A stretch of 6,056 nt of DNA from JAZKFT01 sp043760535 (lineage in GTDB: Bacteria > Bacteroidota > Bacteroidia > Chitinophagales > Chitinophagaceae): NCBI GenBank assembly GCA_043760535.1, contig JAYUOV010000062.1, positions 1 through 6,056 on the forward strand, given 5' to 3'. Position numbers and translations under genes: made by a program. Below, in pieces: positions 1 through 5,842 of the stretch; position 1 is the stretch's first letter, and every line of letters starts with the position of its first letter. The notes below the pieces were generated by a model, which was not told the DNA's origin, did no database searches, and worked only from the letters and a program-made list of their open reading frames with translations.

Positions 1-1090
1 ACACCGTTTTATCGTTGTAATTATAGTTATGGTTACCAGTTCCGCCTGCATTTACGGTAGCTATTTTGGTAAAGCTGCGGCCATCGGTGCTGCTTTCCAA
101 CTCAAAATGTTTGGTGTTTTGTTCGTTGGCGGTAGCCCAGGTAAGGTGGGTATAATCTGCCTGTTTGGTACCGGTAAATTGTAACAGGTTGAGCGGTAAA
201 ATAACCGCTGTACTACCCAAGGTGAACGGGCTCCATGTGCTGATATTGTTACTGGTCAGGTTTCCGGCAAATTCGTTACCTACCGATGCATTGCTGCCTT
301 CGTTCACCCAGGCGCCACCTGTTTTATGGGCCACCCTGCGGCTGCTTTTATAGTTGCCAAATGCATCTTTGTACCCATCCCAAAAAATGGTAACAGCTCC
401 GGTAGCGGTGCCAATAGGCGTAACATCCCAATACTCTTTGTTGTTATACCCGCCTAATGATGTGCTTTCACTACCGGCGGTGGTAAAGGGGGCTGCGCCT
501 GCATCTGCGCCAAAATATTTTACCCGCATACCGGCACTGTTGGCAGTAAGGTTTACATACACTTTTTGGTATTTGGTGCCATCGCCTGTGGGGTAGGTAA
601 ATATGCCTGTGCCTTCTTTTACTACAAAACCATTTATATGGCTGGCATCGGAGGTACCGGCTACGGTTCCGTTTTGAGTAAAAATTAATGGTGTTGCATT
701 GTTTACACCCACCATAATTCCATTGTTAAAAGTAGCCATGCCATCTACTTTTAATGGCGTGTTTAGTGTAACCCCTGACGTATTATTTAACAGTATATGT
801 TTAGCAAAAAAAGTGGCTGCACCATTTAATGACTGCGTAACGGTTCCTTTAAATTCTAAGGTTCCGGTATTAGGTGTCGTCATTACCTCGTCATTGGTAA
901 TATTACCATTTACGCTAACGCTGCCATTGTTGGTAAGTGTGCTGCCGGCCTTGTTGGTAAGGTTGCCATTTACCTGTATTATGCAGCCTGTGTTTATTTG
1001 CAAAACGCTGCCATTGTTTACCAGCTCGTTTTGGGCAGTTGCCACAAAACAAATAGCTGATAATGGTAAAAGTGCTATGATTTTTTTCAT
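1..1090 (-). CDS. Secreted surface protein, probable type IX secretion substrate (partial, C-terminus off window)
   Basis: A minus-strand frame stays open from the ATG at 1088-1090 to the left edge, giving 363 codons with no stop seen. Residues 1-20 (MKKIIALLPLSAICFVATAQ) form a clear Sec signal peptide. Residues about 22-70 are Asn/Gly-rich with repeated 'NNGSV' and 'VNGN(L/I)TN' units, which suggests a beta-solenoid or adhesin-like start. The middle has the Gly/Thr/Asn-rich beta-strand character of Bacteroidota exported proteins. From about residue 299 the sequence 'PLNLLQFTGTKQADYTHLTW' followed by 'FELESSTDGRSF' matches the FN3-like segment that usually sits just before a C-terminal type IX sorting domain. 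That sorting tail would lie beyond the window, so secretion by this route is inferred. No enzymatic motif is visible. It may be cell-surface or released. The gene lies downstream of, and co-oriented with, the 1515-2297 gene, but a 424-bp gap with a MITE-like element makes an operon unlikely. Confidence 0.88.
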   Translation of the reverse strand, partial: MKKIIALLPLSAICFVATAQNELVNNGSVLQINTGCIIQVNGNLTNKAGSTLTNNGSVSVNGNITNDEVMTTPNTGTLEFKGTVTQSLNGAATFFAKHILLNNTSGVTLNTPLKVDGMATFNNGIMVGVNNATPLIFTQNGTVAGTSDASHINGFVVKEGTGIFTYPTGDGTKYQKVYVNLTANSAGMRVKYFGADAGAAPFTTAGSESTSLGGYNNKEYWDVTPIGTATGAVTIFWDGYKDAFGNYKSSRRVAHKTGGAWVNEGSNASVGNEFAGNLTSNNISTWSPFTLGSTAVILPLNLLQFTGTKQADYTHLTWATANEQNTKHFELESSTDGRSFTKIATVNAGGTGNHNYNYNDKTV

Positions 1091-1300
1091 GGAATGATTT
1101 TAAAAAATTGGCAAGAAAATACTTCGGAGTTAATCTGAGCTGACGGGGTTTTTAAAGCAACCACAATTAACTATGAACCACTTACTGTGGAACCCTAACT
1201 CGTAAACGACCGTATAGAATTTAGCTGCTTCCACTAACAAAATGGATCAACCAAAAAATATTATACCTAGTAGTTTGATGATTACGGGTATAGCCTGGGG
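1091..1300. other. Non-coding leader/upstream region of the partial surface-protein gene
   Basis: These 210 bases upstream of the minus-strand ATG at 1090 hold no credible gene on either strand. On the minus strand I see only near-matches to the Bacteroidota -7 box (for example a TATTTTTTG run, one base too long for TAnnTTTG) with no convincing -33 partner, so I do not call a promoter. A short CCAC/GTGG inverted repeat around 1174-1186 is too weak to interpret. Confidence 0.4.
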
Positions 1301-1417
1301 GGGTGCATTTAAAATTGTCGCAACCTTTTTTGCCCCCTGTCCCCTAAAGGGGTGCCTCTCAGTAGTCTTTCATTTGTATTTACAAAGTTTTGATGAGCGA
1401 CAATTTTAAATGCACCC
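1301..1417. mobile_element. MITE-like element with 21-bp perfect terminal inverted repeats
   Basis: Bases 1301-1321 (starting GGGTGCATTT) are the exact reverse complement of 1397-1417 (ending AAATGCACCC), giving 21 of 21 paired bases around a 75-bp interior. The outer flanks carry a direct repeat: GCCTGGGG at 1293-1300 and GCCTGGGA at 1418-1425, matching at 7 of 8 bases, as expected of a target-site duplication. The interior has no transposase. It contains the palindrome CCCCTAAAGGGG (1341-1352) and a second inverted repeat, TTTGTA/TACAAA (1373-1386). Short length, perfect ends and no coding capacity fit a non-autonomous miniature transposon. The parent insertion-sequence family cannot be named from this window. 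Confidence 0.7.
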
Positions 1418-1465
1418 GCCTGGGACGGGGTTTCACGGTAAATGGTTGAAACTTTAAAGCCGCTG

Positions 1466-1512
1466 CGGTGTCCTCCCATTGGTACGGAATGCACTGCATT
1501 ACCAAAACACCG
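1466..1512. repeat. Long nested stem-loop immediately after the C1q-like gene
   Basis: Three nested inverted repeats share one axis: CGGTGT (1466-1471) with ACACCG (1507-1512), TTGGTA (1479-1484) with TACCAA (1500-1505), and AATGCA (1488-1493) with TGCATT (1495-1500). The left side has a 7-nt bulge. On the minus strand the structure begins two bases after the TAA stop (1515-1517), so the transcript of the C1q-like gene would fold here. No U-rich tract follows on the minus strand, so it is not a typical intrinsic terminator. It could protect the mRNA 3' end or be part of an interspersed repeat. Confidence 0.5.
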
Positions 1513-1514
1513 TT

Positions 1515-2297
1515 TTAAAACTTTACAATTGTCCATCGGGTACTACCACTAGTAGAAATCGGTCCGTTAAAACTTTGTGATAAATTATTTACTCTTATTC
1601 GCACTGTATCTCCTGCTTCCAAATTAACCCACGCAGTTACCTCACCCCTAGACCTTGCGGCACCACCTAATGAAGGGGATATGCCGCTGGAGGATATAGA
1701 AGTGCCATAATATCTTCTAACTTTTGCTAAAGCTGGATCTTTAATTTCTATATATGGGGCTAAATTGGGGCCATTTTGACTGCCATTACTAGGAGCAGTA
1801 GCAACCACATGTGCAGTAATATTGTAAAAGCCAGACTGCCCCACCGTATAAACTGAATCAAAAGCATAAGTACCAACCGTCCTCACTATCACATCTTTAA
1901 AGGCGATAGTACCTGTGCCGTCGGTAGCATTAGTACCAACATTAATAGTTTGTCCACCGGTAAGTTGCTGCGCTTCAAATACTAATTGTGCACCACCTAC
2001 AGTACCGCCACCGCTTAAACTTGTCCATGCCGTACCATTATAAAAATAAAAACCTGGTGTATTGTCCGTTTGGTAAATCATTAACCCAGTGGCAGGGGTG
2101 CTTACGCCAGCTACCGAATTAATAACATCCCGTTGTGCCTTCGTCATCCTTGGTACCAGCATACCCTGTGTAGTACTGCTTACATCCAGCTTGGCACTTG
2201 CATCGGGTGTAGGTGTGCCCACGCCAAGGTTTGATTGTGCTTTGACCATTGTTATGCCGCTTATCAATACGGCCATTAGTAAAATTCTTCTTTTCAT
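1515..2297 (-). CDS. Secreted protein with a C1q/TNF-like C-terminal domain
   Basis: The protein is complete at 260 aa, from ATG (2295-2297) to TAA (1515-1517). Residues 1-20 (MKRRILLMAVLISGITMVKA) are a Sec signal peptide. Residues about 24-95 form the module found at the start of many Bacteroidota surface proteins: 'LGVGTPTPDASAKLDVSS', then 'GMLVPRMTKAQRDVI', 'PATGLMIYQTD' and 'GFYFYNGTAWTSL'. After a Gly-rich hinge (SGGGTVGG) the last 155 residues look like a beta jelly-roll of the C1q/TNF type, with 'GFYNITAHVVA', 'VNLEAGDTVRIRV' and the terminal 'RWTIVKF'. Such domains form trimers in known family members; trimer formation and any ligand are inferred here. No catalytic residues are seen. 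It is transcribed divergently from the sensor kinase operon, across a region holding paired direct repeats, and may be one of that system's targets. Confidence 0.85.
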   Translation of the reverse strand: MKRRILLMAVLISGITMVKAQSNLGVGTPTPDASAKLDVSSTTQGMLVPRMTKAQRDVINSVAGVSTPATGLMIYQTDNTPGFYFYNGTAWTSLSGGGTVGGAQLVFEAQQLTGGQTINVGTNATDGTGTIAFKDVIVRTVGTYAFDSVYTVGQSGFYNITAHVVATAPSNGSQNGPNLAPYIEIKDPALAKVRRYYGTSISSSGISPSLGGAARSRGEVTAWVNLEAGDTVRIRVNNLSQSFNGPISTSGSTRWTIVKF

Positions 2298-2304
2298 TGT
2301 TTGT

Positions 2305-2321
2305 GTTTTAGGAGGTAAAAC
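2305..2321. promoter_or_regulatory. Inverted repeat in the 5' leader of the C1q-like gene
   Basis: GTTTTA (2305-2310) and TAAAAC (2316-2321) are perfect inverted arms around GGAGG, lying 8-24 bases upstream of the minus-strand ATG. The position would suit an operator or a small hairpin over the ribosome entry site. The arms are AT-rich and short, so chance is possible. The AGGAGG here reads on the plus strand and is not a ribosome binding site for this gene. Confidence 0.25.
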
Positions 2322-2359
2322 TGCGCCTCAACCCATGCAGTACCAAACATTTAGAGCAG

Positions 2360-2390
2360 TTTGAGGTTGGGAGGCGGTTTTTTGAGGTTG
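2360..2390. promoter_or_regulatory. Putative LytTR-type site A: paired direct repeats, 21-bp period
   Basis: TTTGAGGTTG occurs at 2360-2369 and again, identically, at 2381-2390, exactly 21 bp apart. CGGTTT follows in both units. LytTR regulators such as AgrA bind two 9-bp direct repeats with a GTT core, separated by about 12 bp and so 21 bp apart on one DNA face. The GTT core is present in both copies. The site lies 63-93 bp upstream of the divergent C1q-like gene's start codon. Binding by the LytTR regulator encoded at 4182-4925 is inferred. Confidence 0.55.
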
Positions 2391-2433
2391 AAGACGGTTT
2401 TGTTTTACAATTGGGCTAAATATGGCAGTAGTT

Positions 2434-2464
2434 TTTGAGCCTGAAACGCCATTATTTGAGGTTG
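2434..2464. promoter_or_regulatory. Putative LytTR-type site B: paired direct repeats, 21-bp period
   Basis: TTTGAGCCTG (2434-2443) and TTTGAGGTTG (2455-2464) are again exactly 21 bp apart. The first copy differs from the consensus at two bases. The second half-site ends 28 bp before a TATATTTG -7 box, placing the pair roughly at -70 to -40 relative to the inferred transcription start. That is a usual position for an activator. With site A this gives four half-sites in about 105 bp. Confidence 0.55.
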
Positions 2465-2473
2465 AATAAAAAT

Positions 2474-2500
2474 CAACGCAACCGTTGCTTGTTATATTTG
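2474..2500 (+). promoter_or_regulatory. Promoter of the sensor kinase/regulator operon (TATATTTG -7 box)
   Basis: TATATTTG at 2493-2500 is a perfect match to the Bacteroidota primary-sigma -7 consensus TAnnTTTG. No TTG -33 element is found at the normal distance, which fits a promoter dependent on an activator bound at the repeats just upstream. An inverted repeat CAACG/CGTTG (2474-2487) sits between the activator site and the -7 box and could be an extra operator. Transcription would start near 2504-2508. Confidence 0.55.
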
Positions 2501-2518
2501 CAAAAAAAAATTAATCCT

Positions 2519-4195
2519 TTGCGCATAGGCATTTTCATCCTGTTCTCCTGCATGGTAACTTTTTTAGCCTGTACACCCACCGTTAAAAAAAGCGCTGCGG
2601 AACAATACACCAGTGATTCACTAGAAGTATTTAAATACATCGTAAATGGCAACACCATTTACGCCACCCGAAGCGGCTTACAGGCTTTTGCCAGCAGCCT
2701 GGCATTGTACGACAGTGCCTGGCAAATAGCCCAACAAACAGGCGATACCTTACTAATGGCAGCATCATTGTTTGCCAAAGCCAGGGCATACGATGCCTGG
2801 AATAAAGAACCGCTAAAAACCATTGAATATTTTGACACCGCCAGCAAATTATACCGTGCCATACCAGAAAAATATAACCGCTACCTCTATCTAAAACAAC
2901 TATTAGCCCACGCCTACGAAAAAAATAACGATAGCAGTAACGCCGTAAGAGTACTCACAGAACTCTTCACCGAAATAAAGCCTTTATCAGACAGTTTTAA
3001 AGCCGAGCAGCAAAACCTGACGTTGCTAGCCACCATTAGTGCAACTGTAAAAAATTACGAACTGGCCAAAAAAATATTGGATAGCCTGGCCAAAAGAAGC
3101 TGGATAAAAAACATGCCTGAGACCCACATGTATCTGGATCTGTACTACCTGACCCGCTGCGAAATAGATATTTATGGAGATAAAAAAATGAAGTCTCCTT
3201 ACCTCGATTCGATGGAACAGGTGTTTGACAATAACAAAAACCTTTCGGATAGTGCCTTCTATGCTGAAAAGCTGCACAACCTTTTTACCACAGCTTACAA
3301 TAAAGAAAAAGCCGCACGGTATCGTTTATATTTTTTAGAAGCCAGCAATAAATTAAACGACCCACAGGGCGTTATGATTTTTCAAAAACAAATAGACCAG
3401 TTACAAACAGAGGCCCTGGAGAAGCAGATAAAAACAGAGGCAGAAATGCATCGTACCAGCAAGATATTTCTGGGTGTTTTAGGAGTGTCGCTCATTGTAA
3501 TTACTTCGTTATTGGTGTTTCTTAAAAAACGAAAAGATGAGATTGCCAAAAAGGGTAAAGAATTGACTACCGCAAATGCAGCGTTGGGCGAAAAAAATTT
3601 ACAAAACGAATTGCTGCATAAAGAACTGCACCACCGGGTAAAGAATAACCTGCAAATGATACTGAGCCTCGTGTACATGCAGGAACGTAACACCAGCACA
3701 GACGAAGCGAAAGATAACCTGCAGGATATACGGCTGCGGATAGAAAGCATTGCCAACCTGCACCGACAGCTAATGGAGAACGAAGCCGTAACCGATCTTA
3801 AAAAATATGTAACACAAATGGTACAGTCTGTTACCAGTCTTGTGGGCCAGGGCGGCAACGTTATCACCCATCTGGAGATAGAAAGCATCCCTTTACAAAC
3901 AGCAATCAGCTTTCCGCTGGGTCTTATTTTAAACGAATGGATTACCAACTCAGTAAAGTATGCTTACCCCAGTAATTCGATGTTAGAGTTGTTTTTATCT
4001 ATTAAAAAAAACGATACCCATATCACCATCAGCTACCACGATTCCGGCAAGCCCATAGAAGCATCCGAAGCTGGCAAACCCGGGCTGGGCCTTAATATTA
4101 TTACCTTACTATGCAGCCAGATGGAAGCCGTATTAGATCGTAATAAAAACAATTATTTTAACTACACCCTTACCATACCTTATGCCGAACGATAA
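2519..4195 (+). CDS. TPR-containing sensor histidine kinase (HisKA_2 family)
   Basis: The frame is open from a TTG at 2435, but I prefer the TTG at 2519 (558 aa). The -7 box at 2493-2500 puts the transcript start after the 2435 codon, and starting at 2519 makes residues 1-18 a clean signal sequence ending in a lipobox-like 'TFLAC' (Cys18). An ATG at 2552 would remove most of that signal. From 2519, residues about 35-300 are a helical TPR-type sensor region, probably periplasmic; 316-337 is a transmembrane helix; 338-370 a coiled-coil linker. The HisKA_2 box 'ELHHRVKNNLQ' has the likely phospho-acceptor His372. The ATPase domain has N box 'NEWITN' (Asn472), G1 'DSG' (Asp508) and G2 'GLGLN' (522-526). 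It would autophosphorylate and pass phosphate to the downstream regulator. The stop overlaps the regulator's start by 14 bp. The signal sensed is unknown. Kinase identity is firm; the start codon and lipidation are not. Confidence 0.92.
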   Translation: MRIGIFILFSCMVTFLACTPTVKKSAAEQYTSDSLEVFKYIVNGNTIYATRSGLQAFASSLALYDSAWQIAQQTGDTLLMAASLFAKARAYDAWNKEPLKTIEYFDTASKLYRAIPEKYNRYLYLKQLLAHAYEKNNDSSNAVRVLTELFTEIKPLSDSFKAEQQNLTLLATISATVKNYELAKKILDSLAKRSWIKNMPETHMYLDLYYLTRCEIDIYGDKKMKSPYLDSMEQVFDNNKNLSDSAFYAEKLHNLFTTAYNKEKAARYRLYFLEASNKLNDPQGVMIFQKQIDQLQTEALEKQIKTEAEMHRTSKIFLGVLGVSLIVITSLLVFLKKRKDEIAKKGKELTTANAALGEKNLQNELLHKELHHRVKNNLQMILSLVYMQERNTSTDEAKDNLQDIRLRIESIANLHRQLMENEAVTDLKKYVTQMVQSVTSLVGQGGNVITHLEIESIPLQTAISFPLGLILNEWITNSVKYAYPSNSMLELFLSIKKNDTHITISYHDSGKPIEASEAGKPGLGLNIITLLCSQMEAVLDRNKNNYFNYTLTIPYAER

Positions 4196-4925
4196 CCCCA
4201 TACAAGTACTGATAGTAGAAGACGAAGCCCTGATAGCCGAAACCATAAAAATGATGCTGGAGGATTTTGGATACGAAATAAGTGCTGTCTGCTATACTTA
4301 CGAAACAGCTAAACTGGCCATACAAGAAACTAATTATGACCTGTTGCTTACCGATATAGATCTTGGCAAAGGCACCAATGAATGCAGCGGGTTGCAACTA
4401 GCAGAGCAACTTAATCAAACCAAAAATTGTCCATTTATATTTCTTACTGCTTTTAGCGATGCAGTTACCGTAAAAAAAGCCGCCGCCTTAAAACCATCTG
4501 CCTATTTGGTAAAACCCATTAATGCAGCTAACGTTTATGCAGCCGTTCAGATAGCGATTGAAAATTTTAAAACACTTCACCCGGCAACCCATTCATCGGA
4601 ACCGGAAGCGGAACCGGATTATTTTTTTATAAAGGTGGGCCAAAAAATGATAAAAATTTTATGGGCAGATGTGTACCACATGGAAGCCATAAAAAACTAT
4701 GTAAAAATCAGAACAACAGCCAACACAGCAGGTGTATTGTTACGGAGTTCGTTACAGCAAATTTTAAGCAATATGCTTCCTGCTAATTATAAAAACAAGT
4801 TTATTAAAATTAACCGGTCCCAGGCGATAGCCCGTTCAATAATCACAGCATTTGGTGGTGGTGAGGTTATTACAACATATGGCAAGTTCATCACCAATGT
4901 AGAAATGAAGATTGAGGAGTTGTGA
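4182..4925 (+). CDS. LytTR-family response regulator (REC-LytTR)
   Basis: The protein has 247 aa, a usual length for the family. Residues 5-125 are a receiver domain with acidic pocket Glu13/Asp14, phospho-acceptor Asp58 in 'LLLTDIDLGKG', switch Thr89 in 'IFLTAFSD' and the conserved Lys111 in 'YLVKPI'. An acidic linker (EPEAEP, about 139-144) joins it to a LytTR DNA-binding domain at about 146-245, with 'YFFIKVGQKMIKI', 'YHMEAIKNYVKI', 'LQQIL' and 'FIKINRSQAI'. The ATG lies inside the kinase gene and overlaps its stop by 14 bp, so translation is probably coupled and the two form a cognate pair. It should act in the cytoplasm as a transcription regulator when phosphorylated. The 21-bp-period repeats at 2360-2464 upstream of the operon are the obvious candidate binding sites. 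No clear intrinsic terminator follows; AAAATTAATTTT at 4946-4957 is a weak palindrome only. Confidence 0.95.
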   Translation: MPNDNPIQVLIVEDEALIAETIKMMLEDFGYEISAVCYTYETAKLAIQETNYDLLLTDIDLGKGTNECSGLQLAEQLNQTKNCPFIFLTAFSDAVTVKKAAALKPSAYLVKPINAANVYAAVQIAIENFKTLHPATHSSEPEAEPDYFFIKVGQKMIKILWADVYHMEAIKNYVKIRTTANTAGVLLRSSLQQILSNMLPANYKNKFIKINRSQAIARSIITAFGGGEVITTYGKFITNVEMKIEEL

Positions 4926-5134
4926 TGTGCTAATTAAAGCCTGAAAAAATTAATTTTGGAGTTATGGAATTTTTGGTTGTTCGTCAAAATTAGTGAAGTT
5001 GTTATAATTTCTATTTTGTGGTATGAAAGTAAAAGAGATGGAAACTGCATTTAGCTGGGTATTACAAGTATTAATCCCCCGTTTGGTCCGCGGTTATAAG
5101 TGAGTAAAGCTATCCGAAAGCTGCACGGTTTTCT

Positions 5135-5182
5135 GGTTCAAGCGTTCGCTTGGATCCATAATAATGGCAGCGTCAGCTGCAG
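5135..5182 (+). repeat. Left REP element flanking the RAYT gene
   Basis: There are two hairpins in a row: GGTTCAAGCG (5135-5144) with CGCTTGGATCC (5147-5157, imperfect in the outer bases), then GCAGC (5167-5171) with GCTGC (5176-5180). The whole 48-bp block is an imperfect reverse complement of the block at 5770-5816, with a matching core such as AATG-GCAGCG and CTGCAG. Such palindromes next to a Y1/HUH transposase are the hallmark of REP/RAYT units, in which the transposase recognises the hairpins. Confidence 0.7.
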
Positions 5183-5210
5183 GTATGTGTGAGCTTTCTA
5201 TCTTAATGCT

Positions 5211-5759
5211 ATGATCCGTAAATACAAATTTTAGGACAGCAACAAGATGTGCTTTGTCAGTTTTGCAACGGTAAATTAGATTGACGTTTTTACACGAAAC
5301 GATTACAGGGATATATTATTGGATAGTTAGAAATTTTGCCAGAAAGAGAAAGGGCTGGAAGTATTTGGCTGGTGCATTATGCCAAGCCATATACACATGA
5401 TAATTTGTAGCAATAGGAATAAGTTGGGAGATATCGTTAGAGATATGAAAAGTTTCACGTCAACTAAACTTCGTGAGGCTATCATCAATCACCCACAAGA
5501 AAGTAGAAAGGAATGGATGAACTGGATGATGGAAAGAGCTGGTAAAAAGAACGTAAATAATAATGATTGGCAGTTTTGGCAGCAAAACAATATGCCCATA
5601 GAAATTATGGGTCGAGACAAATTTTTAGAAATATTACAGTATGTACACATGAACCCCGTTGTCTCTGGTTTTGTAAATGCTCCTGAAAATTGGATTTATA
5701 GTAGTGCTAATGGTTATGAAAAAAACAATGGTTTACTATAGTTGGCGACTTTGGATTAA
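5211..5759 (+). pseudogene. REP-associated tyrosine transposase (RAYT, Y1/HUH) with in-frame TAG codons
   Basis: One continuous frame from ATG 5211 encodes a full-length-looking RAYT (about 177-182 codons). Numbering from there, it reads MIRKYKF, stop, DSNKMCFVSFATVN, stop, IDVFTRNDYRDILLDS, stop, KFCQKEKGLEVFGWCIM and on. TAG codons lie at 5232, 5277 (where the family usually has Trp) and 5328 (usually Leu). The HUH motif is His60-Ile-His62 in 'MPSHIHMI'. 'KSFTSTKL', 'FWQQNNMPIE' and 'YVHMNPVVSGFV' follow, with likely catalytic Tyr144. An ATG at 5379 starts an open 120-codon remnant that keeps the HUH and Tyr but lacks the first beta strand. A further TAG at 5739 may also be internal, since 'GLL' is followed by 'LATLD' and TAA at 5757-5759, like family C-termini. 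RAYTs are single-strand DNA transposases acting on REP hairpins. The flanking REPs support this assignment. No frameshifts are seen. It is probably inactive unless TAG is suppressed. Confidence 0.8.
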
Positions 5760-5769
5760 ATGGTAGTTA

Positions 5770-5816
5770 CTGCAGTAGGCGCTGCATCATTTTAGGTTCA
5801 AGCGGACGCTTGAACC
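5770..5816 (-). repeat. Right REP element flanking the RAYT gene
   Basis: TGCAG (5771-5775) pairs with CTGCA (5782-5786), followed by a perfect 10-bp hairpin, GGTTCAAGCG (5795-5804) with CGCTTGAACC (5807-5816), around a 2-base loop. Read on the minus strand it has the same order of hairpins as the left REP at 5135-5182 and most of the same bases. The RAYT gene is therefore bracketed by an inverted REP pair, defining a unit of about 682 bp (5135-5816). No target duplication is visible, as expected for this class. Confidence 0.75.
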
Positions 5817-5842
5817 AAATATGCTTTCTTGTATGCTGGGAC

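Noticed and set aside
165..1097. Three plus-strand open frames
   Set aside because: They lie antisense to the continuous secreted-protein frame at 2-1090, which has a signal peptide and family motifs.
1309..1536. 75-codon minus-strand open frame
   Set aside because: It spans the MITE arm, the MITE interior and the stem-loop block, and overlaps the end of the C1q-like gene. It has no recognisable domain and is best read as chance openness of repeat DNA.
3382..3948. 188-codon minus-strand open frame
   Set aside because: It is antisense to the histidine kinase core. The Ser/Cys/Arg-rich translation is typical of a shadow frame.
4598..4618. GGAACC/GGAAGC short tandem repeat
   Set aside because: It simply encodes the acidic EPEAEP linker between the receiver and LytTR domains. 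No evidence of phase variation.
4946..4957. AAAATTAATTTT as a terminator for the regulator gene
   Set aside because: A purely A/T palindrome with no GC stem is not a credible intrinsic terminator.
5023..5103. 26-codon plus-strand open frame (MKVKEMETAFSWV...)
   Set aside because: It is too short, has no recognised relative and no clear promoter. The minus strand of the same stretch also gives a short open run ending 'GPNGGLILVIPS', so neither strand can be preferred.
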